DNA from: Candidatus Aminicenantes bacterium RBG_13_64_14
Lineage (GTDB): Bacteria > Acidobacteriota > Aminicenantia > Aminicenantales > Saccharicenantaceae
Length of the DNA: 13,031 nt
Direction: 5' to 3'
NCBI GenBank assembly: GCA_001773855.1
Contig: MEXZ01000078.1
Location: 6,929 to 19,959, forward strand
Shown one piece after another: positions 5,583 to 12,106 of the stretch (positions within the stretch are counted from its first letter, which is position 1; every line of letters starts with the position of its first letter). The notes under the pieces were generated by a model. It saw nothing but the letters and a program-made list of their open reading frames with translations, ran no database searches and was not told the origin of the DNA. A program made the position numbers and the translations under genes.

Positions 5583-6518
5583 ATGGCCAAGTATTACGTC
5601 GGGACGGCGGGCTGGAGCTACGAGGACTGGGACGGCATCGTCTATCCGGTCCCGAAGGCCCGTGGTTTCCACGCCCTCCCCTACCTCGCCGATTACATCG
5701 ATATCGTCGAGGTCAACAACACCTTCTACCGTCCGGCGAGTGCCGTCCTGGCCCGCTCCTGGCTCAAGAAAATCGACGACCGTCCCGATTTTCTTTTCTC
5801 GCTGAAGCTCCACCAGGTCTTCACCCACGAGCGAACGGGCTTCACTCAAAAAGACGTCGACGAATTCAAGACTGCAGCCGACCTCATTCGGCTGCAGGGC
5901 CGGCTGGCCGCCCTCCTCATTCAGTTTCCTTGGTCCTACGCCAACACCCCCGCGAACACCGACTACCTCCTCCGGCTCTTCGGCTTTTTCGCCGGATACC
6001 CTCTGGCCGTCGAGGTCCGTCACGGCAGCTGGGAGGGGCCCGGCTTCTACGAGCTGCTCCGCGAGAACGGAGCTGCCTTCTGTAACATCGACCAGCCCGT
6101 CTTCAAGAACTCGATCAAACCCTCGGCCGTGAGCACCAGCCCCGAGTTCGCCTACGTCCGCTTCCACGGCCGGAATCATGAGAACTGGTTCCGGGAAGGC
6201 GCCGGCCGCGACGCCCGCTACGATTATCTCTACGCCAAGGATGAGCTCGGGGACTGGATCGAGCGCATCAAGGAGCTCGGCAAGAAAAGCGGCAAGGTCT
6301 ATGTCATCACCAACAACCATTACCGGGGGCAGGCCATGGCCAACGCCCTCCAGATCCGGAACATGATCACCGGTGACAAGGTGGACATCCCCGACCTTCT
6401 CCTCGAAAAGTACCCCGTTTTGCGCGAGATCGCCCGGAGGATCCAGGCCGGCCAGCGGGAACTCTTTCCCGCGGACGGAAGCCGGGCGGGGAGAATCGGC
6501 GCGGGAGACGAAACATGA
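5583..6518 (+). CDS. DUF72 (YecE-like) family protein
   Basis: This 311-residue protein has the TIM-barrel-like DUF72 signature throughout: YVGTAGWSYEDW (5-16), DIVEVNNTFYR (40-50), FLFSLKLHQVFTH, LLIQFPWSYAN, AVEVRHGSW, AYVRFHGRN and the late VYVITNNHYRGQAMANA block. DUF72 members are widespread but have no established biochemical activity; the fold and conserved acidic and Asn/His residues suggest an enzyme. Start ATG 5583 is chosen because family members begin shortly before the GT-GW motif and because the -10 box ends 9 bp upstream. The stop overlaps the lysA start as ATGA, which implies translational coupling. The C-terminal tail after about residue 285 is Arg/Gly-rich and looks lineage-specific. 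Confidence 0.93.
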   Translation: MAKYYVGTAGWSYEDWDGIVYPVPKARGFHALPYLADYIDIVEVNNTFYRPASAVLARSWLKKIDDRPDFLFSLKLHQVFTHERTGFTQKDVDEFKTAADLIRLQGRLAALLIQFPWSYANTPANTDYLLRLFGFFAGYPLAVEVRHGSWEGPGFYELLRENGAAFCNIDQPVFKNSIKPSAVSTSPEFAYVRFHGRNHENWFREGAGRDARYDYLYAKDELGDWIERIKELGKKSGKVYVITNNHYRGQAMANALQIRNMITGDKVDIPDLLLEKYPVLREIARRIQAGQRELFPADGSRAGRIGAGDET

Positions 6519-7759
6519 ACTGGTGGGAAACGGAATTCCTCGCGGTTAAAGACAATATGCTTTGGATCGCCGGGCAGAGCGCCGAGTCCCTGGCCGGGCG
6601 CTACGGCACGCCGCTCTACGTCTACGGCAAGGAGCGCATCCTCGAGAGGTACGCGCGGCTCGACGACGTCTTGGCCCGCCATTCCCCGCTCCCCGCCCAC
6701 ATCTGTTTCGCCATGAAAGCCAACCCGCATCGGGGCATTCTCCGGCTCCTCCAGCGGCGGGGCGCCTGGATCGACGCCGTATCCCCCTGCGAGGTCGAGA
6801 CAGCTCTCAAGGCCGGTTTTCCGGCGGAGCGCATTCTGTTCACGGGGACGAGCGTCAGCCGGGCCGACCTGCGGCGGGTGTTCGCCATCGACGGACTGGC
6901 CGTCAACATCGACGCCGCCGAGCAGCTCGACCTCATGAGCGAGGTCAGGCGGGCCGAGTTCCCGGCCAAGTCGATCCGGGTGTTCGTGCGCTGGAACCCG
7001 GGCATCGGCCGCGGCTTCAACGCCGGCATCATCACCGCCGGCAAGAAGTCGTCGGACGGTACGCCCGTCAAGTTTGGCGTCGAAGACAAAAAGGTCATCG
7101 GGGTTTTTGCCCGGGCCCGCAGGCTGGGCTTCCACCCGGTCGGCCTGCACCAACACCTTGGCTCCGGCTGGGTGCGGGAGGATTTCGGCATGGTCCAGAC
7201 TGCCGTGGACCGTCTGGTCCGCAAGGCCCGGGAGGTCGAGAAGGCCGGCTTCCCGCTGGAATTCCTGGACTTCGGCGGCGGCTTCGGTCCCCGCTATCTG
7301 AAAAACCGTTCCGTTTTTCCCCTCGAGGATTATGTCGCCTATCTCTCCGCCGCTGTCGCCGGGGCGGGACTTTCGGTCAAGGCCCTGGCCATCGAGCCGG
7401 GAAAGTACATGGTCGGTGACGCCGGGGTGCTACTGCTAGGTGTCGAATACGTCAAGGAGAGCTACGGCAAAATCTTCGCCTGCGTCGACGGCGGGACGTT
7501 CAACACCGTGCCGAGGCCGGCCATCTATCTCCAGGCCCACCATGAGATCGTCAACGCCTCCCGGATCGACGGACAGGCCAAGGCCCGCATCACGGTCGCC
7601 GGGAACCTCTGCGAAACCGGGGATATTTTCGGACGGGAACGGTCCATGCCCCTGCCTATAAGCGGCGACGTCCTCGCCGTCCTGTGCGCCGGCGCCTACT
7701 GCCGGAGCATGGCCTCGAACTTCAACCTTCGGGAAATCCCCCGCGAGGTCCTAATCTGA
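6515..7759 (+). CDS. lysA: Diaminopimelate decarboxylase
   Basis: This 414-residue fold-type-III PLP decarboxylase would catalyse the last step of lysine synthesis, meso-diaminopimelate to L-lysine plus CO2. The PLP lysine is K68 in CFAMKANPH. HQHLGSGW follows in the barrel, then the phosphate-binding LDFGGGFG, EPGKYMVGDAG (usually EPGR), RPAIY, and CETGDIFG with Cys366 contributed across the dimer. GAYCRSMASNFN (393-404) matches the GAYG-SMASNYN ending of DAP decarboxylases and argues against ornithine/arginine or carboxynorspermidine decarboxylases. The ATG overlaps the DUF72 stop by 4 bp, with GGGAG about 8 nt upstream. No lysine riboswitch is seen and there is no promoter of its own. The stop codon is inside a terminator-like stem. 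Length and motifs indicate an intact gene. Confidence 0.92.
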   Translation: MNWWETEFLAVKDNMLWIAGQSAESLAGRYGTPLYVYGKERILERYARLDDVLARHSPLPAHICFAMKANPHRGILRLLQRRGAWIDAVSPCEVETALKAGFPAERILFTGTSVSRADLRRVFAIDGLAVNIDAAEQLDLMSEVRRAEFPAKSIRVFVRWNPGIGRGFNAGIITAGKKSSDGTPVKFGVEDKKVIGVFARARRLGFHPVGLHQHLGSGWVREDFGMVQTAVDRLVRKAREVEKAGFPLEFLDFGGGFGPRYLKNRSVFPLEDYVAYLSAAVAGAGLSVKALAIEPGKYMVGDAGVLLLGVEYVKESYGKIFACVDGGTFNTVPRPAIYLQAHHEIVNASRIDGQAKARITVAGNLCETGDIFGRERSMPLPISGDVLAVLCAGAYCRSMASNFNLREIPREVLI

Positions 7760-7787
7760 GGACGACGGCCAGGCCGTCCTCAGATTA
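7752..7787. terminator. Terminator-like hairpin, 13-bp perfect stem spanning the lysA stop, between convergent genes
   Basis: The arms at 7752-7764 and 7775-7787 are perfect complements (13 bp) around a 10-nt loop, which contains a further GGCC-rich palindrome. The lysA TGA (7757-7759) is inside the left arm. The structure separates lysA (+) from the peroxiredoxin gene (-), so it can serve both strands. There is no T-tract on either side, so intrinsic termination may be weak; mRNA 3'-end protection is an alternative. Confidence 0.65.
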
Positions 7788-7819
7788 AGGCCGCCGAAAC
7801 CGTCCGTCTCTGCGCCCGC

Positions 7820-8287
7820 TCACTTCTTCAGGAAGGCGACGATCTCCCCGATGTCGGGCAGCTGCGGGATCTCATAGACCTTGATCAGGACGATCCGGCC
7901 GCTTTCGTCGACGAGGACGTTGGCCCGTTCGGAGAAGCCGTCGCCTTCTCGGAACAGTCCCATGACATGGGCCACGGCGCCGTGGGGCCAGAAATCGCAG
8001 AGCAGCCGCGTCTCCTTGATCCCCAGTTCCTTGGCCCAGGCGTGCTTGGTCGGGAACGAATCGACGCTGACACCGACGGCGACGGTCTTGAGTCCGTCGA
8101 AAACGGCCTTCTGGCTCTCAAGCCCTCTCATCTGGTCGGCGCAGACGGGGGTCCAGGCCAACGGATGAAAGGACAGCAATACGCGCCGGCCGGCGAATTC
8201 GGAGAGCCGAAAATCTCGGTTGTGATGGTCCTTCAAGGTGAAGTCCGGCGCGATGTCCCCTTCCCAGATAGTTTTCGTATTTCCCAT
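7820..8287 (-). CDS. Peroxiredoxin, AhpE-like subgroup of the AhpC/TSA family
   Basis: This 155-residue thiol peroxidase reduces H2O2 or organic hydroperoxides in the cytoplasm. The active-site motif is HPLAWTPVCADQM, with Pro42, Thr46 and peroxidatic Cys49. Arg121 in ERANVLVD is the likely catalytic arginine. DFWPHGAV (98-105) is characteristic of the AhpE group. A second cysteine, Cys97, directly precedes DFWPHG, where AhpE proteins as I remember them carry Ser. It is a candidate resolving or regulatory cysteine. No transmembrane segment or export signal is seen. GGGAGGA upstream of ATG 8287 is a strong ribosome binding site. The gene is convergent with lysA and divergent from the exported-protein operon. 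Its leader contains a perfect palindrome. Confidence 0.93.
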   Translation of the reverse strand: MGNTKTIWEGDIAPDFTLKDHHNRDFRLSEFAGRRVLLSFHPLAWTPVCADQMRGLESQKAVFDGLKTVAVGVSVDSFPTKHAWAKELGIKETRLLCDFWPHGAVAHVMGLFREGDGFSERANVLVDESGRIVLIKVYEIPQLPDIGEIVAFLKK

Positions 8288-8305
8288 CTTTATTCCTCCC
8301 TCTTA

Positions 8306-8326
8306 GCGGGCGTTAGGAACGCCCGC
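8306..8326 (-). repeat. Perfect 9-bp inverted repeat with 3-nt loop in the peroxiredoxin leader
   Basis: GCGGGCGTT and AACGCCCGC flank a 3-nt loop. The repeat lies between the predicted promoter and the ribosome binding site of the peroxiredoxin gene, ending 18 bp before the start codon. It may form an mRNA hairpin upstream of the SD or act as an operator. Confidence 0.65.
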
Positions 8327-8337
8327 CCATCAACTCC

Positions 8338-8366
8338 AGTATGCCACGGCCCGGACCGAAAAACAA
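8338..8366 (-). promoter_or_regulatory. Possible promoter of the peroxiredoxin gene
   Basis: On the minus strand TTGTTT (8361-8366) and CATACT (8338-8343) are 17 bp apart, with TGG before the -10 box giving an extended -10. The boxes are imperfect. A leader of about 45 nt containing the 8306-8326 palindrome would follow. Confidence 0.4.
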
Positions 8367-8398
8367 GTCAAGGGACGAGCCTTCGCTGCGGAAGTGGA

Positions 8399-8445
8399 CC
8401 GCGGCGGCCCGCCCCGGCCGCTGTGGGGCCGGGCGGGCCCCGCGG
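8399..8445. repeat. G/C-only hairpin of about 47 nt between divergent genes
   Basis: The arms pair as 8399-8404 with 8440-8445 (6 bp) and 8406-8419 with 8427-8439 (13 bp), with single-C bulges (C8405, and one C in the 8412-8415 run) and a 7-nt loop (8420-8426). All 19 pairs are G-C. It lies immediately upstream of the -35 region of the exported-protein operon and upstream of the peroxiredoxin promoter, so neither gene's main transcript should contain it. This makes a terminator role for these genes unlikely. A REP-like extragenic palindrome or a structural or protein-binding site is possible. Confidence 0.65.
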
Positions 8446-8471
8446 GACTCGCGCCCCCTCGACGTCTCCTG

Positions 8472-8477
8472 TATAAT
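8472..8477 (+). promoter_or_regulatory. Consensus -10 box of the exported-protein/OM-barrel operon
   Basis: TATAAT is a perfect -10, 24 bp before ATG 8502. No -35 match is found at 16-18 bp spacing, which suggests dependence on an activator or on the adjacent GC-rich structure. An AGGAGG ribosome binding site (8491-8496) follows. Confidence 0.5.
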
Positions 8478-8501
8478 GTGTGATTAATCAAGGAGGCGAC
8501 C

Positions 8502-9245
8502 ATGAGCGCGAGAATCTCAAAACTGTCGGCCCTGCTCCTGCTGGCCGCCGTCGGCTTGTGCCCCGGACAGGAGGCCCCGACGCAGGATACCCCGAAGCCG
8601 CCCGAACCGCTCTTCGTCCGCGTGACCGTGTACCCGACGGTGAGCCTGTCGCGCTACGACTACAACAACGATATCGACCTCTTTGAGATCCGGGTCTACG
8701 TCGAGCTCCGCCGCGGCTCCCAGGAAGGGCAAGCCGTGGCCGATGGCCGCGTCTCGGCCCTTGCCGAAAATCTGGAATACCAGACCGACCATTACGAAAA
8801 GAGGATCATCCTCGGGAAGGACAGCCTCCCGTCGGAAGTGGAAGTCGAGATCGCCGTCAAGAACCGGCCCGTCATAAGGGAGAAGTTCCCCCTCCCCTCC
8901 TGGCTCGTCCTCACAGACCCCCAGCCGGCCGTTCTCGAAGCCGGGATGGACCTGCCGATCCACTGGCGATTCAGCCGCTTCGCCGCTCCGGTCAATATCT
9001 TCGCTTACGACTTCAAGACGGGGAAGGAGCTCTTTCGCCGGGACCACGTCGGGGAGACCTCGACCGTCGTCCCCGCCGCGGACGTCCCCGCTTCGACCAT
9101 CGTCCGGATCTATGTCATCCAGTCCTGGTTTAACAAACGATTCCTCGGGGGCAAGAACTACGCCCGCGGTTCGGAGGTCAACATCATCCCCTGGTCCCAA
9201 GTCTTCGTCCGCACGAAGGCTCCCGCGCAAGGGAGCTCATCATGA
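8502..9245 (+). CDS. Exported beta-rich protein of unknown function
   Basis: I do not recognise a named family. The 247-residue product has a signal peptide: basic residues at 4-7, hydrophobic core 8-19, likely signal peptidase I cleavage near 22-25. The local sequence around Cys20 (VGLC) does not fit a lipobox. The mature part looks all-beta in two segments. Residues about 38-125 run from a FVRVTVYPTVSLSRYDY strand and include acidic DYNNDIDLFEIRVYVEL. Residues about 134-235 carry an Ig/FN3-like pattern (PAVLEAGMDLPIHWRF, then VNIFAYDF). AGGAGG sits 5 nt before ATG 8502 and a TATAAT box lies upstream. The stop overlaps the next ATG (ATGA), so the two products are probably made in fixed proportion. 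A periplasmic or surface partner of the downstream barrel is an inference. Confidence 0.85.
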   Translation: MSARISKLSALLLLAAVGLCPGQEAPTQDTPKPPEPLFVRVTVYPTVSLSRYDYNNDIDLFEIRVYVELRRGSQEGQAVADGRVSALAENLEYQTDHYEKRIILGKDSLPSEVEVEIAVKNRPVIREKFPLPSWLVLTDPQPAVLEAGMDLPIHWRFSRFAAPVNIFAYDFKTGKELFRRDHVGETSTVVPAADVPASTIVRIYVIQSWFNKRFLGGKNYARGSEVNIIPWSQVFVRTKAPAQGSSS

Positions 9246-10543
9246 AAACTTACGCGATCCGCCGCGGGCTTATCATCCTGGGCTTGCTCGCGCTCGACCT
9301 CCTCGTTCCCTGCTTCGCGGCGGCCCAGAACAACAGGGGTCAGGGCGGACCCCAGGACGAGCTGCGGAGCGTCGCCCCCAACGTCTACCTCGACTGCGAG
9401 AGGCGGACCTGCGATTTCGACTACATCAAGACCGAAATCACCTTCGTCAACTACGTCCTCGACCGCCAGAGCGCCGACGTCCAGATCATCGTCACCCGTC
9501 AGCAGACCGGCAGCGGCGGCAACGAATATACGCTCTCCTTCATCGGCCTGAAACGGCACCAAGGGAAGGACGCGACGCTGAGGTACTACTCGAAGCCGAC
9601 GGACACCGAAGACCAATTCCGCCGGGGTTTGGTCAATTCACTTAAGCAGGGGCTCATTCCCTACGTCTACGACACCCCCCTCGCCGAATTCATCTCGGTC
9701 AGCTACGCCCAGAATAAGAACTACCGCCCGACACCCCAGTCGGACCCGTGGCACTACTGGGTTTTCGGCCTCGGGGTCAGGGGGAACGGCGAATTCGAAA
9801 CCCAGTCCAAAAAATATAGCTACCAGGTCAACCTCTCGGCCAACAGAACGACCGAGAAGGTCAAGTTCCGGCTCTATGCCAACACCAATTATAACCACCG
9901 CCGTTACGACATCCCCGACGAAGAGCCAATCCTCAGCATCAGCAAGCGAAAAAGCCTCTCAACGTCATTCATTAAGAGCATCGACGGCCACTGGTCCTGG
10001 GGGGTCAGCGCGAGCCTCTATTCTTCGACGTACGACAACGCCCGGCTCTACACCTCGGTCGGGCCGGCCGTCGAATACGATATCTTCCCCTACTCCGAGG
10101 CGACGCGGCGGGAGTTCCGCATCCAGTACCGCCTTAGCTTCACCATGCGGGATTATTACGAGGTCACGATCTACAGCAAGGAAAAAGAAAACCTCTTCAG
10201 CCAGAGCCTGCAAGTCATCCTCGAGATCAAGGAGCCCTGGGGGTCGATCGGAGGCTCCGTCCAGGGCTCGACCTTTCTCCACGACCTGAGCTACAACAAC
10301 TTCCGGGCCGAGCTTGGCGTTTACGTCAACCTGTTCAAGGGCTTTTCTTTCAACGTCGGCGGACAGTACAGCCGCATCCGCGACCAGCTCTCGCTCCCCG
10401 GCCGGGAATACTCGCCGGAGGAGATCCTGCTCGAGCTCAAGCGCCTGGCCACGGGCTACAACCTCCGGTTCGAGCTCGGCCTCAACTATCGCTTCGGGTC
10501 GATCTACAGCAACGTGGTCAATCCGAGGTTTGGGAACATGTAG
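9242..10543 (+). CDS. Outer-membrane beta-barrel protein with N-terminal periplasmic domain, function unknown
   Basis: This 433-residue protein has a signal peptide (basic RR at 7-8, hydrophobic 10-25, cleavage near CFAAAQ, 24-29). Residues about 47-150 form a soluble domain. It begins VYLDCERRTCDFDYIKTEI, with Cys52 and Cys57 able to form a disulfide, and continues with DVQIIVTRQQTGSGG, FIGLKRHQGKDATLRYY and a DTEDQFRRGLVNSLKQGL helix. From about 165 to 425, alternating-residue strands with many Tyr, Phe and Trp (YSYQVNLSANRTTEKVKFRLYANTNY and similar) indicate a beta-barrel. The end, FELGLNYRFGSIYSNVVNPRFGNM in outline, has a barrel-closing strand followed by a short conserved-looking tail. 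I recall similar two-part proteins as unnamed hypotheticals in Bacteroidota and relatives, but cannot verify this. It is coupled by ATGA overlap to the exported-protein gene; together they may form an outer-membrane complex. Confidence 0.82.
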   Translation: MKTYAIRRGLIILGLLALDLLVPCFAAAQNNRGQGGPQDELRSVAPNVYLDCERRTCDFDYIKTEITFVNYVLDRQSADVQIIVTRQQTGSGGNEYTLSFIGLKRHQGKDATLRYYSKPTDTEDQFRRGLVNSLKQGLIPYVYDTPLAEFISVSYAQNKNYRPTPQSDPWHYWVFGLGVRGNGEFETQSKKYSYQVNLSANRTTEKVKFRLYANTNYNHRRYDIPDEEPILSISKRKSLSTSFIKSIDGHWSWGVSASLYSSTYDNARLYTSVGPAVEYDIFPYSEATRREFRIQYRLSFTMRDYYEVTIYSKEKENLFSQSLQVILEIKEPWGSIGGSVQGSTFLHDLSYNNFRAELGVYVNLFKGFSFNVGGQYSRIRDQLSLPGREYSPEEILLELKRLATGYNLRFELGLNYRFGSIYSNVVNPRFGNM

Positions 10544-10570
10544 CCCCGGCCGGAAATCAAGGGACGCCCG

Positions 10571-12004
10571 CTATCGGGCCGCGGGTGTCGCGAAGTCCGC
10601 CGCGGGAACGGCCTTGGTGATCTTGACCGCTATAGGCCAGTTCGGACCCCACGTCAACCGCTGCTTATCGGAGCTCCCGGCCTTGTCGCCCGGTTCGGCG
10701 TGAGCCTTGACCAGGCGGATGGTCTGCTTCCGGGTGACGGTGATCTTCAGCCCGGCCGGTGTCTGCTCCCAGGGGCAGTCCCCTTCCTGGCCGAGGAGCG
10801 TGACCTTGGTTTCGGGCGAGGCCGCGACGGACTTGAGGAGAAGACTCCGGGTATTTTTCTCGAGCCCGGCCAGGGCGTAGACGATCCCCTCGGCTCGCTT
10901 GTGGGTGAACCAGACGTCGCCCTCGTTAGTGACGACCCACGGCCGGACGCCCCGGACAGCGTCGCCGTTGAGCATCATCCACAGGCCCAGGTCGCGGAGC
11001 AGGTCCTCGTCGCCCGGAGCGATCCGTCCATCGGGCCGAGGCCCGATGTTCAGGAGCATGTTTCCGCCTCGGGCCCGGATGTGGATGAGGTTCTCGATGA
11101 TCTCCGCCGAGGGCCGCACTTCGGCGCCCGGGAGGAAAGACCACTGGTAGCTCGTGGTCAGGCAGCTCTCCCAGGCGTGGTCGGCGGCCTGACCCGGGAT
11201 CTCCTGCTCCGGCGTCGGGATCTCGCCGCGGCCGATGAAGACGTCCTGACGGACGCGCCAGGCATGCTTCTTGAGGGGCTCGCACTTGCCGTCGAACCAA
11301 AGCATGAAGATGTCGCCGTAGCGGGTCAGGAGCTCCTCGATGTGGCCGCGTTCGTAATCGACGAAGCTCTTCCGCTTCGGACCGAAAAGTGCCGGGCTTT
11401 CGAAGTCCGGCTCGTAGATGTGGCCGGTGCGCTTGCCGGTCTCCCACTGGTAACGGAAATCGCCCGGCGAGTAATAGAAGCCGACGAGGAATCCCTCCTT
11501 GCGGAAGGCTTCGGCGACCATGCCCGCGATATCCCGTCCGTAGGGCGTCCGGGTGATCTTGAAGTCGCTGAGTTCCGTGTCGAACATGCAAAAGCCGTCG
11601 TGGTGCTTGGCCGTGAAGACGACGTATTCCATCCCGGCGAGCTTGGCCAGGCGGGCCCATTCGGCGGGATCGAAGGCCGTCGGGTTGAAGGATTCGGCCA
11701 GGGCGTAATATTTCTTGATGTAGTCTTCCGAAGCGTTGTACAAGGGCCAGGATATCTCCGTCCCCACCTGGGAGTTCGGACCCCAGTGGATGAACAGGCC
11801 GAGGCCGGCGTCGCGGAAGACCTCGGTCTTGCCCGGATCGTTGGACAGGCGGACGCTGTCTTCGGGGAGAAGAGGGACGGCGGGCTTTTCCGCCGCGACC
11901 GGCTCCGGCGCCTTCCCGGAACAACCGAAGTATCCGAGGACGGCGGCGACCATCATCAGGATGAGGATGGATCTCTGAGCGCGAAGGGATTTCGTGAGCG
12001 GCAT
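10571..12004 (-). CDS. GH29 alpha-L-fucosidase-like lipoprotein
   Basis: GH29 enzymes release alpha-L-fucose by a retaining mechanism. This 477-residue protein starts with a basic N-terminus, a hydrophobic stretch (13-26) and GYFGC, with Cys28 as probable lipidation site; Tyr at -3 is atypical, so lipidation is likely but not certain. The catalytic TIM-barrel landmarks are GLGLFIHWG (67-75), ESFNPTAFDPAEWARLAKLAGMEY-like helix (104-127), TAKHHDGF (131-138), VGFYYSPGDF and LWFDG, with Asp238 matching the family nucleophile. GGNMLLNIGPRPDG marks the end of the barrel, followed by a beta-sandwich-like C-terminus. The general acid residue is not conserved across GH29 and I cannot assign it. AAAGGAGGT sits 4 nt before ATG 12004. 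The gene is convergent with the OM-barrel gene (27-bp gap). Substrate could be fucosylated host, algal or microbial glycans; some members act on other deoxyhexosides. Confidence 0.93.
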   Translation of the reverse strand: MPLTKSLRAQRSILILMMVAAVLGYFGCSGKAPEPVAAEKPAVPLLPEDSVRLSNDPGKTEVFRDAGLGLFIHWGPNSQVGTEISWPLYNASEDYIKKYYALAESFNPTAFDPAEWARLAKLAGMEYVVFTAKHHDGFCMFDTELSDFKITRTPYGRDIAGMVAEAFRKEGFLVGFYYSPGDFRYQWETGKRTGHIYEPDFESPALFGPKRKSFVDYERGHIEELLTRYGDIFMLWFDGKCEPLKKHAWRVRQDVFIGRGEIPTPEQEIPGQAADHAWESCLTTSYQWSFLPGAEVRPSAEIIENLIHIRARGGNMLLNIGPRPDGRIAPGDEDLLRDLGLWMMLNGDAVRGVRPWVVTNEGDVWFTHKRAEGIVYALAGLEKNTRSLLLKSVAASPETKVTLLGQEGDCPWEQTPAGLKITVTRKQTIRLVKAHAEPGDKAGSSDKQRLTWGPNWPIAVKITKAVPAADFATPAAR

Positions 12005-12024
12005 GGGGACCTCCTTTGTCCCCT

Positions 12025-12053
12025 CTTTTATCGGAACGAAGCGGAAAAATCAA
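12025..12053 (-). promoter_or_regulatory. Probable promoter of the GH29 gene
   Basis: On the minus strand TTGATT (12048-12053) and TAAAAG (12025-12030) are 17 bp apart, each matching 4 of 6 consensus bases. The leader would be about 15 nt and include the strong ribosome binding site. Confidence 0.45.
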
Positions 12054-12071
12054 CCCGTTCGCCCCCCCGCG

Positions 12072-12100
12072 TTGACCTGCCGATGAGGGCGTTCTATAAT
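12072..12100 (+). promoter_or_regulatory. Sigma70-type promoter placing the transcription start at the GTG of the URO-D-family gene
   Basis: TTGACC (12072-12077) and a perfect TATAAT (12095-12100) are separated by 17 bp. A transcription start 7 nt after the -10 box is 12107, exactly the first base of the GTG codon, so the mRNA is predicted to be leaderless. Confidence 0.7.
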
Positions 12101-12106
12101 CCGGCC

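Noticed and set aside
5358-6320. Minus-strand ORF of 320 codons opposite DUF72
   Set aside because: Antisense shadow: acidic, Val/Gly/Glu-rich, no recognisable motif, and it runs across the DUF72 promoter.
6320-7156. Minus-strand ORF of 278 codons opposite lysA
   Set aside because: Antisense shadow of a gene with complete DAP decarboxylase motifs; no ribosome binding site or family features.
8461-8501. Lipoprotein assignment for the exported protein at 8502
   Set aside because: Residues before Cys20 (VGL) do not fit the lipobox; an ordinary signal peptidase I site is more likely.
10544-10585. Terminator between the OM-barrel gene and the GH29 gene
   Set aside because: Only a 5-bp stem with 4-nt loop (10566-10579) and a broken GGCC/CCGG pairing are present, with no T-tract; not distinguishable from GC-rich background.
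10926-12053. Minus-strand 375-codon ORF in another frame over the GH29 gene
   Set aside because: Arg/Pro-rich out-of-frame shadow on the same strand; the GH29 frame has the signal peptide, SD and catalytic motifs.
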